This document shows positions 1-5,028 of a stretch of DNA of 5,724 nt, one piece after another. The notes below the pieces were generated by a model that was given only the letters and a program-made list of their open reading frames with translations, made no database searches and was not told the DNA's origin. Position 1 is the stretch's first letter, and each line of letters starts with the position of its first letter. The translations under genes and the position numbers were made by a program. The stretch comes from Desulfofustis sp. Lineage in GTDB: Bacteria > Desulfobacterota > Desulfobulbia > Desulfobulbales > Desulfocapsaceae. The DNA lies in assembly GCA_030604345.1 (NCBI GenBank), contig JAUVWB010000126.1:1-5724 (forward strand), given 5' to 3'.

Positions 1-272
1 AAGGCCATGGCACACTGGCTGGTGGTGATGGCGCCCCAGCGGCTGACCAGAGAGCCGGCAAGCAATGAAATGATGGCGGCGCTGATGTAGATGACACTCA
101 CCTGATAGCCGACAAAATGGGCGCCGATCCCGAAACTCGGAGCTACGGCCGGGGCCAGGGTGGCCAGGGAGAGTACCGACAGGGTGGCCAGGACTTGTAC
201 CCCGGCGACCAGCAGCAGTACCAGCAGCAGATTGTGCCCGGGCCGGCGGTCCGGTTCTTCGGGGGCGGTCAT
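1..272 (-). CDS. MFS transporter, N-terminal part (gene runs off left edge)
   Basis: Reading leftwards from the ATG at 272-270, the frame is open to the window edge and gives 90 residues. After a short charged N-terminus (MTAPEEPDRRPGH) come a long hydrophobic segment at about residues 14-45 and a second at about 53-76. Next is a loop reading GSLVSRWG (residues 73-80), which resembles the motif A loop between helices 2 and 3 of the major facilitator superfamily; the usual Asp is replaced by Ser. The predicted product is an inner-membrane secondary transporter, and the substrate cannot be read from this fragment. A GGGAG ribosome binding site (281-285) lies 8 bases before the ATG. The start is 36 bases past the stop of the TPM-domain lipoprotein gene, so it is probably the third gene of that operon. 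The frame is too short for an ORF list based on complete genes, but the start, RBS and hydrophobicity are convincing. The family call rests on two helices only. Confidence 0.75.
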   Translation of the reverse strand, partial: MTAPEEPDRRPGHNLLLVLLLVAGVQVLATLSVLSLATLAPAVAPSFGIGAHFVGYQVSVIYISAAIISLLAGSLVSRWGAITTSQCAMA

Positions 273-308
273 AGGGTATTCTCCCGGTCGATAACGGCGC
301 GCTTCATT

Positions 309-1349
309 TCAGGGCTGCGCCCGAGGGAAACCGTTGGCATCGAAACCCCAATCGGAGAAGCCGAATTGGTATTCATGGTCCAACGATGGGAAGCGGTACT
401 GATTTTTATGGTTCAGGCGCAGGATTCGATTCATGGCCGCGAGATCCATCTCCCAACCGATACTGCTTCGCGAGAAGAAGTAAGGAGGGTGGGTTCGTTC
501 TTCGGGAGAAAAACGGATGACGGCTCGGTCGCCCGCTTCGATTACCCGTTCTATCGTGGACTCTTCGAGGTGGCGCCGTTCGTTGTCCTGTTGGGCGTCG
601 GTAACCACCCAGCCGGCCAGAAATCGTCTCGTTTCCTGAGTGTAGAGTGGCAGTTGCGGATCTTTGATTTTTTCGGCCAAGACACGCCGATAGACGACCA
701 GACTCTGTTCCGGCGTGGCCCCGGGGAGATAGCGGCTGCGGACTGCCGATGCGGGAAGGGGTGGTTCAGGGGACGAACCGATCGCCACCTTCAGGCGGGC
801 ACCGGCTCCGCCCGAGTAGTGGTCGCCGATGCCCAACTCGACACCAGGATCGAAGGAAAAACCGGCACCGTCTCGTTGGGCCCGGGCGATGAATAGTTCG
901 GTGGCGGCCTCGATGCCCGCGCCTACCCGGTTTTGTTGGAAAAACGGTGCCAGCTGATCTCGTTCCAGATAACCGACAAAAGCATCCGGAAATACCCCTT
1001 CGAGATCGTAACCGACTTCGATGCGAACTTGGCGGCCGACCGGATCGATGAGGAACAACAGACCTCGGGCTCCATTGCTTTCCCTGCCCAGATCGGCGAA
1101 GAGTTCGGCGGCCGTGCGATTGATATCTTCACTTTGTTCAGCGAGAATGATCACCCGGCAGGAGACGGCAAAATCGGTCTGCAGAGCGTGATAGTAGGCA
1201 TCAATGCGCTGTCGCTCGGCATCTAAGAGAAGTCCGGCATGGTCCTCAATGAACTGAGGATCATGAGTGCCGCTGCAGGAGCAGACAAGCAGCCCGAGAA
1301 AAACCAGCCAGGTGCCGATCATTATTCGTTTCATGCCTTCTTCTTGCAC
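309..1349 (-). CDS. TPM-domain lipoprotein with extra C-terminal (NTF2-like?) domain
   Basis: The 346-residue product starts with a hydrophobic signal segment (about residues 9-22) ending in VCSC, a plausible lipobox with Cys25 as the lipidated residue. It is therefore probably anchored in the envelope. Residues about 33-155 match the TPM domain (YgcG/TPM_phosphatase type): FIEDHAGLL near the start, GARGLLFLID at 93-102, and RIEVGYDLEG at 109-118. TPM proteins are varied and mostly of unsettled role, so no reaction is assigned. Most TPM proteins end in a membrane helix or a Gly-rich tail. Here a short SGGAGA linker (179-184) leads to a 150-residue globular region with TPEQSLVVYRRVL (212-224), GDRAVIRF (273-280) and PPYFF..GWEMDLAAM (288-306), a pattern reminiscent of NTF2/SnoaL-like folds; that is my inference. 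The GTG start at 1349 has GGAG 7 bases upstream. The ATG at 1334 (MKRIMIG...) gives a more typical signal-peptide N-terminus but a poor RBS, so the start is uncertain by five codons. It lies 57 bases downstream of the DisA_N-type gene. Confidence 0.85.
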   Translation of the reverse strand: MQEEGMKRIMIGTWLVFLGLLVCSCSGTHDPQFIEDHAGLLLDAERQRIDAYYHALQTDFAVSCRVIILAEQSEDINRTAAELFADLGRESNGARGLLFLIDPVGRQVRIEVGYDLEGVFPDAFVGYLERDQLAPFFQQNRVGAGIEAATELFIARAQRDGAGFSFDPGVELGIGDHYSGGAGARLKVAIGSSPEPPLPASAVRSRYLPGATPEQSLVVYRRVLAEKIKDPQLPLYTQETRRFLAGWVVTDAQQDNERRHLEESTIERVIEAGDRAVIRFSPEERTHPPYFFSRSSIGWEMDLAAMNRILRLNHKNQYRFPSLDHEYQFGFSDWGFDANGFPRAQP

Positions 1350-1356
1350 CCTCTTG

Positions 1357-1360
1357 CTCC
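1357..1360 (-). promoter_or_regulatory. Ribosome binding site favouring the GTG start of the TPM lipoprotein
   Basis: On the minus strand GGAG lies 7 bases before the GTG at 1349-1347. The competing ATG at 1334 has only an AAGAAGAAGG stretch ending 1 base before it, which is too close for normal spacing. This favours GTG, although the acidic extension MQEEG before MKR is unusual for a signal peptide. Confidence 0.45.
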
Positions 1361-1406
1361 GCGAGACCGTTCGGCAGCCGACATCGCATCGTGCCGGCTG
1401 TCCGGC

Positions 1407-2753
1407 TCACCCCTCTTTGCGAAACGTGTTGCGCATCCAGGTGATGATACCCTTGAGGTAGCCGCGTTCGCTCTCGCTGGCCCCCTTATCCAACCATCCC
1501 GTTTCGGAGAAGAAGGATAGGTTCCAGACCAGGCTGCCGAGCCCTTCGTGAAGCAAGGTCGTTTCCGCCTGGCGTACGGCGATGATGGTTCCCTTCCGTT
1601 CATTCTTGCTGAAGAAAGTGACGTTTCCATCCTGGGAGGCGACCATGGCTATCGCCCCGGGTTGATCGAAGGCGAACTGGGCGGCGGAGGCGTGCCGGGT
1701 ACCGCTGAGGCTGGAAAACGGTTGCGTGAAGGGTTCGTGGCCTTCGAAAGGTTCGATAATCTCCAGATCGGCCTTCAAGGCACGGGTATCGATGGCGCCG
1801 ATCTTGGCACCAAAACAATAGACGAATCGATCGTAGGTCATTACCAGGGCGCCGTCCACCGCGGTCAATTGCGCGATCCTGCCACACTGCTGCTGGACCT
1901 GCTGCCAATTGCGCAGGGAGTCTTTGCCGAGATTCAACTTCATCTCCTTGATGAGTCGCTGCAGCTTTTCCGCATCTTCGAGTTCGGTTCTGGATGGCGT
2001 CGGCACCATGGACTCGGCATCGAGAAAATTGGTGCCGCCGGTGTACCGCACCGGCATCGTAATTGACTTCTTCCAGCCGGCGTCTTCGGGCACGATCAGT
2101 ACCGTGCCGCCGCGCTGGTGCTGTCGCATCTGCTGGGCGATCTGGAGAAGGGCGTTGTACCGGGACAGGTTTTGCAGCGTAATGTCGGTGGGTTTGGCCT
2201 GGGCTGCAATCTTCGGCAGGATTGCATGGAGAAACGGCCGGGGATCGATAAAAAGCGCTCGATTGGCGCTCAGGGCGGCAACGGCGCGACCCGAGTGCAT
2301 GACCAGGAGTCGTCCCGGTCCCAGGCTTTTGACGCGCAGATCCGGTTTGATGCCCGTTTCGTTGACGGAGGCGGTAAAGCCCCAAATCTTCAAGTGGCCC
2401 GAAGCGTCGGGCCAGACGCCAAGATCGGCATGCTGGGCCCGAAGGGCCGGGCTGAGTTTGATGATGGTGGCGGTGGAGAAGTCGAGCGGGGTGTCGAAGT
2501 GAAAGGTATCAGCGGTCCGATCCAGCTGCCGGTAGATGAGCGATACCCTTACCGCTTGTCCCTCTTCGGTGGCGAAGCTGGACCAGTAGGCGACCGAGAT
2601 GATCTCCGTCAACTGCTCGCTTTCCGGGTAAACGCCGCGAGGAAAGACTTCGTTGAGGGCCGGGGTGGGGGCGATGATCTCCTTCGAGCCGCTGATCCGT
2701 TCGAACAATTCCCGGATGAACGGTTGACTGAGTTGATAGGCCTGGTGTTGCAT
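1407..2753 (-). CDS. DACNV-type sensor / DisA_N diadenylate cyclase-like protein
   Basis: This is a 448-residue protein without a signal peptide or membrane helix, so probably cytoplasmic. Residues about 1-225 form an N-terminal domain ending in RGGTVLIVPED (214-224). That signature resembles the putative sensor domains (DACNV group) found next to DisA_N domains. Residues about 255-400 resemble the DisA_N nucleotidyltransferase domain: AVDGALVM (298-305) holds the DGA motif (Asp300-Gly301-Ala302). SGTRHASAAQF (350-360) holds the Thr-Arg-His part of the RHR motif, followed by PGAIAMVASQDGNVTFF (365-381). Characterised DisA_N enzymes join two ATP into cyclic di-AMP. Here the third residue of RHR is Ala355, so activity may be altered or lost. 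A further tail of about 50 residues (400-448) is unassigned. The ATG at 2753 is the only usual start before an in-frame stop at 2792-2790; its RBS is weak (AGG, 9 bases upstream). It is the first gene of a leftward operon with the TPM lipoprotein and MFS genes. The family assignment is by motif memory; the catalytic product is inferred. Confidence 0.8.
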   Translation of the reverse strand: MQHQAYQLSQPFIRELFERISGSKEIIAPTPALNEVFPRGVYPESEQLTEIISVAYWSSFATEEGQAVRVSLIYRQLDRTADTFHFDTPLDFSTATIIKLSPALRAQHADLGVWPDASGHLKIWGFTASVNETGIKPDLRVKSLGPGRLLVMHSGRAVAALSANRALFIDPRPFLHAILPKIAAQAKPTDITLQNLSRYNALLQIAQQMRQHQRGGTVLIVPEDAGWKKSITMPVRYTGGTNFLDAESMVPTPSRTELEDAEKLQRLIKEMKLNLGKDSLRNWQQVQQQCGRIAQLTAVDGALVMTYDRFVYCFGAKIGAIDTRALKADLEIIEPFEGHEPFTQPFSSLSGTRHASAAQFAFDQPGAIAMVASQDGNVTFFSKNERKGTIIAVRQAETTLLHEGLGSLVWNLSFFSETGWLDKGASESERGYLKGIITWMRNTFRKEG

Positions 2754-2791
2754 CGGTCTTTGCCTGGTTACTCCCGTGAAAAATTTCAGCT

Positions 2792-2820
2792 AGCATACCC
2801 CAACGGCACGGATCTGTCGA
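2792..2820 (-). promoter_or_regulatory. Predicted sigma70-type promoter for the leftward operon
   Basis: On the minus strand, TCGACA (2820-2815; 5 of 6 matches to TTGACA) is followed after exactly 17 bases by TATGCT (2797-2792; 4 of 6 matches to TATAAT). Transcription would start near 2785, leaving a leader of about 30 bases before the ATG at 2753. The position is right for the operon, but the -10 box is only fair. It was found by eye. Confidence 0.4.
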
Positions 2821-2823
2821 CAG
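2814..2823. promoter_or_regulatory. Palindrome CTGTCGACAG over the leftward -35 box, possible operator
   Basis: CTGTCGACAG is a perfect 10-base inverted repeat. It covers the whole predicted -35 hexamer of the leftward promoter, a usual place for a repressor to bind. It lies 36 bases upstream of the -35 box of the rightward promoter. No known operator consensus was recognised, and a 10-base palindrome can occur by chance. Confidence 0.25.
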
Positions 2824-2859
2824 CCGGTACGGTCGGCAGAAGCGGATGGTTGCGATTGC

Positions 2860-2888
2860 TTTACAGGGGAAATTCATGCCGCTATAGT
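2860..2888 (+). promoter_or_regulatory. Predicted sigma70-type promoter for the nitrilase gene
   Basis: TTTACA (2860-2865) and TATAGT (2883-2888) each match the consensus at 5 of 6 positions and are separated by the optimal 17 bases. Transcription would begin near 2895 and leave an untranslated leader of about 127 bases before the nitrilase ATG. This is the strongest promoter-like sequence I found in the window. The long leader leaves room for control by RNA structure. Confidence 0.55.
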
Positions 2889-2921
2889 TTCTGATGTACC
2901 TGTGAAGGTAGCGTAGCGAGG

Positions 2922-2943
2922 GTGCCGGCGCAACCGCCGACAC
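2922..2943 (+). other. Hairpin in the nitrilase leader
   Basis: GTG-C-CGGCG, a CAAC loop, then CGCCG-A-CAC form a stem of eight pairs with one internal C/A mismatch. It lies about 27 bases after the predicted transcription start and about 80 bases before the ATG. No run of T follows, so it is not a standard intrinsic terminator. It may be a leader structure or chance in GC-rich DNA. Confidence 0.3.
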
Positions 2944-3021
2944 AAAGAACAGGGAAAAAGTGAGCCGGCGGCGGGTGGTGGGATCTCGTGCCAACGTTGC
3001 CGGGATTAGGGAGGAAGGACC

Positions 3022-3942
3022 ATGAATCCGACACAGCAGGCGTTACGGGTTGCCGTGTGGCAGGCGGCCCCCGTCATCATGGATGCGGCGGCGACGGTGG
3101 ATAAAACGGTTCATTTGATTGCCAGGGCGGCGGCGAGCGACGCCCAACTGGTTGTTTTTCCGGAAGTGTTTATTCCGGCCTATCCGCGCGGCCTCAGCTT
3201 CGGCTTCGTGGTCGGCAGTCGGACCGAGGCGGGGCGACGGGACTGGCAGCGCTATTATGACAACTCGATACTGGTGCCCGGACCGGAGACCGAACAGATC
3301 GGTGAGGCAGCCCGGGAAGCCGGTGCCTATGTAGTTATCGGGGTGACCGAGCGGGACCGGATGAACCGCACCTTGTATTGCACACTACTCTATTTCGGTC
3401 CGGATGGCTCGCTGCTCGGCACGCATCGGAAACTCAAACCGACCGGATCAGAACGGCTAATCTGGGGCGAGGGTGACGGTTCAACCCTGACTGTGATCGA
3501 TACCCCGTTCGGGCGGATGGGCGGTTTGATCTGCTGGGAAAATTATATGGTATTGGCCCGTGCCGCCATGTATCAGCAGGGGGTGCGCATCTATCTGGCA
3601 CCTACCGCCGATTTCCGCGAGGTGTGGCAGAGCACCATGCGCCATATAGCCGTGGAGGGACGCTGCTTCGTCATCGGCTGCAACCAGTACGTGGAGAAAT
3701 CCATGTACCCCCATGATCTTCACTACCGAAAGGATCTCGATTCGCAGCCGGAGGTGATGTGCCCCGGCGGCAGCTGCATTGTCGATCCGTACGGGGAATA
3801 TCTTGATGGGCCGTTGTTCGGTGAGGAAGGGATGTTGATCGCCGATCTGGACCTGGGCGCCCTGACCAGGACGGCCATGGACTTCGATCCGATCGGCCAT
3901 TACGAGCGTCCCGATGTCTTTCGCCTGGAGGTGACGAAGTAG
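3022..3942 (+). CDS. Nitrilase (carbon-nitrogen hydrolase superfamily)
   Basis: The 306-residue product is a full-length member of the nitrilase branch. The catalytic residues are all visible: Glu48 in VVFPEVFIPAYPRG, Lys137 in THRKLKPT, the second Glu144 in GSERLIWGEGDGS, and the nucleophile Cys171 in GLICWENYM. Also typical are APTADFR (193-199) and the STMRHIAVEGRCFVIGCNQ stretch (204-222). True nitrilases hydrolyse an organic nitrile to the carboxylic acid and ammonia through a thioimidate on the Cys. The ERxxWGxGDGS and CWEN signatures favour this over amidase or carbamoylase branches. Whether the substrate is aromatic or aliphatic cannot be told from the sequence alone. There is no signal peptide, so it should be cytoplasmic and probably forms oligomers or filaments like relatives. 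The start is well supported by GGAGG (3010-3014), 7 bases before the ATG. It has its own promoter-like sequence, is divergent from the DisA_N-type operon, and is a single-gene unit ending 6 bases from the convergent lipoprotein gene. Confidence 0.93.
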   Translation: MNPTQQALRVAVWQAAPVIMDAAATVDKTVHLIARAAASDAQLVVFPEVFIPAYPRGLSFGFVVGSRTEAGRRDWQRYYDNSILVPGPETEQIGEAAREAGAYVVIGVTERDRMNRTLYCTLLYFGPDGSLLGTHRKLKPTGSERLIWGEGDGSTLTVIDTPFGRMGGLICWENYMVLARAAMYQQGVRIYLAPTADFREVWQSTMRHIAVEGRCFVIGCNQYVEKSMYPHDLHYRKDLDSQPEVMCPGGSCIVDPYGEYLDGPLFGEEGMLIADLDLGALTRTAMDFDPIGHYERPDVFRLEVTK

Positions 3943-3948
3943 CCGGTC

Positions 3949-4941
3949 CTACAGCTTCCATCCCCAGTAGGCCAGGAAACGAGGAAAATCTTTCAGGTCA
4001 GATTCCTGTCGTGCCCAAAATTTGAGGCTGGTATAGAGCGGCACCGTACTGGTGTCGCCACCGAGATAGGCCTTGTCCTCGCCAACCCGGAAATCAAGGG
4101 CCAGCCAACCGAGGAGGATCCGTTCCAGCGGTTTGCAGTTGTTTTTCACATAGCCGGCACGCGGGCCATCGGTTTCGAAAAATGATACGGTTTGTGAGTG
4201 GTACGGTAGCCGATAGAGGCTGTTGAGCGGTGCCAGGGCAGTGGCAATCCTTTCGGCAACCGGCAACGATCCATCAAGCTGATGCGGTTCGACTCCGCTA
4301 ACCCGGTGGGTCTGGTCGGCCAGGGTAAAAAGATAGCGTTCATCCTCTCCGAGTTCCGGTAACCGGCTCGGCAGTGTGTAGCCGTAGATCCATTGGCTCT
4401 GTTCGGGCCAGTCGGCGGGGTAGGCTTCGTCCGGTAGTGCTGCGGTGGGGAGGAAAGCCAGATAACAGCCGCAGGTATGGACCGTGGTGACGAGGACCGG
4501 TTCAGCTTCTTGGTTGAGGGTGTAGATGACCAGCAGCCCCGGATTGTTGCCGCCGGTGAGGTTGATCGTATCCCAGCCAAGCGGTACTTCCCGGAAATGG
4601 ATGCGGTACACCTCGTTGGTGTAGGAGCCCCGCGCGGTGGAAAAAGAGGTGCGCTGGTAGTAGGTGGTGGCAATGGCCGGATCAACGATGATCTCTGGTT
4701 CTCCGTCAACGTTGTCGTCAACGGCTCGCGGGGTGCCGATGCGGTTGTAGGGTTTTTTGCCGTTGTCAGCGAGAAAAATTGGGACGCCGGCCGGGGCGGA
4801 TCCGTTTGGGAGCGGCGGGATGAATAGAGTCGCCTCGTCTAGCGATTGCCGATGGACTGGGGCGCAGGCGCTCGCCATTATGACGACACCGAGGGAGAGG
4901 CAGCCGATGAGCGGTCGTAAGCGAAGAAACAGGTGAAACAT
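3949..4941 (-). CDS. Predicted lipoprotein of unknown function
   Basis: The product is 330 residues from the ATG at 4941. It begins with an Arg-containing n-region and a hydrophobic stretch (LIGCLSLGVVIM) ending in ASAC, an atypical lipobox with Cys26 as the lipid-bearing residue. Envelope anchoring is therefore likely. I do not recognise the family. Features of the mature part include HTCGCY (155-160), a further Cys269 in KNNCKP, many aromatic residues, and a C-terminus reading TSLKFWARQESDLKDFPRF then LAYWGWKL. The His-Cys-Gly-Cys cluster could bind a metal or form a disulfide; that is only inference. There is no further membrane helix. The frame extends upstream to a GTG at 5019, but only the ATG at 4941 has a good RBS (AGGAG, 5 bases away) and puts the signal peptide at the N-terminus. 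It lies 87 bases downstream of the PdxA-family gene on the same strand and may be co-transcribed. It converges on the nitrilase gene. Confidence 0.82.
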   Translation of the reverse strand: MFHLFLRLRPLIGCLSLGVVIMASACAPVHRQSLDEATLFIPPLPNGSAPAGVPIFLADNGKKPYNRIGTPRAVDDNVDGEPEIIVDPAIATTYYQRTSFSTARGSYTNEVYRIHFREVPLGWDTINLTGGNNPGLLVIYTLNQEAEPVLVTTVHTCGCYLAFLPTAALPDEAYPADWPEQSQWIYGYTLPSRLPELGEDERYLFTLADQTHRVSGVEPHQLDGSLPVAERIATALAPLNSLYRLPYHSQTVSFFETDGPRAGYVKNNCKPLERILLGWLALDFRVGEDKAYLGGDTSTVPLYTSLKFWARQESDLKDFPRFLAYWGWKL

Positions 4942-4946
4942 ACGGG

Positions 4947-4951
4947 CTCCT
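4947..4951 (-). promoter_or_regulatory. Ribosome binding site fixing the lipoprotein start at 4941
   Basis: AGGAG on the minus strand lies 5 bases before the ATG at 4941-4939. The longer alternative, GTG at 5019-5017, has no purine-rich sequence in front of it and would add 26 residues ahead of the signal peptide. The shorter start is therefore preferred. Confidence 0.7.
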
Positions 4952-5010
4952 AAGGGCGATCGGATGATGACTGGTGCATGGCTTCGTCTACGGTCGTGTA
5001 TGGTCGTGGC

Positions 5011-5020
5011 AGTGATCACT
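5011..5020. repeat. Palindrome AGTGATCACT just after the PdxA-family stop codon
   Basis: AGTGATCACT is a perfect 10-base inverted repeat, 8 bases beyond the TGA of the PdxA-family gene. Next to it, CACGACC occurs twice on the minus strand (5008-5002 and 4998-4992) with a 10-base period, one helical turn. Together they could be protein-binding sites in the spacer before the lipoprotein gene. No T-run follows, so it is not a terminator. Evidence is weak. Confidence 0.2.
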
Positions 5021-5028
5021 TGATCGGG

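Larger units (their letters stand above)
2754..3021. other. Divergent intergenic control region
   Basis: These 268 bases separate the leftward DisA_N-type operon from the rightward nitrilase gene. Both strands carry a recognisable promoter, listed separately, and there are short inverted repeats. TGAAA-AA-TTTCA (2777-2788) is near the expected start point of leftward transcription, followed directly by GCTAGC (2789-2794). CTGTCGACAG (2814-2823) is a third. No open frame with a credible start and RBS was seen here. The layout would allow one regulator to act on both transcription units, but no regulator gene lies in the window. Confidence 0.6.

Noticed and set aside
117..896. Long plus-strand open frame of 259 codons
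   Set aside because: It lies antisense to the MFS and TPM lipoprotein genes, lacks a good RBS, is low in hydrophobic structure and Gly/Arg-rich. It is a GC-rich shadow.
1393..1406. Hairpin GCCGG-CTGT-CCGGC next to the stop of the DisA_N-type gene, considered as a terminator
   Set aside because: The stem has only five pairs, no T-run follows on the minus strand, and the next gene is 57 bases on with its own RBS. A terminator is not supported.
1548..2894. Plus-strand open frames (1548-2066, 1909-2502, 2118-2894) and a minus-strand frame at 1600-2385
   Set aside because: All overlap the DisA_N-type gene in other frames, and their translations show no family motifs. The 2118-2894 frame even runs through the leftward promoter.
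2509..2994. Minus-strand open frame of 161 codons crossing the divergent intergenic region
   Set aside because: It overlaps the start of the DisA_N-type gene and both predicted promoters, and its translation is rich in Arg and Pro with no recognisable domain.
3943..3948. Possible bidirectional terminator between the converging nitrilase and lipoprotein genes
   Set aside because: Only 6 bases separate the two stop codons, and I found no strong hairpin with T-runs across the junction. Termination must occur inside the opposing genes or not at all.
3481..3961. Minus-strand open frames antisense to the nitrilase
   Set aside because: The nitrilase has complete catalytic motifs and an excellent RBS; the antisense frames are shadows.
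4146..4827. Open frames at 4146-4721 (minus) and 4477-4827 (plus)
   Set aside because: They lie inside the lipoprotein gene in other frames. One is a Ser/Pro/Thr-rich translation typical of frame shadows, and neither has a credible RBS.
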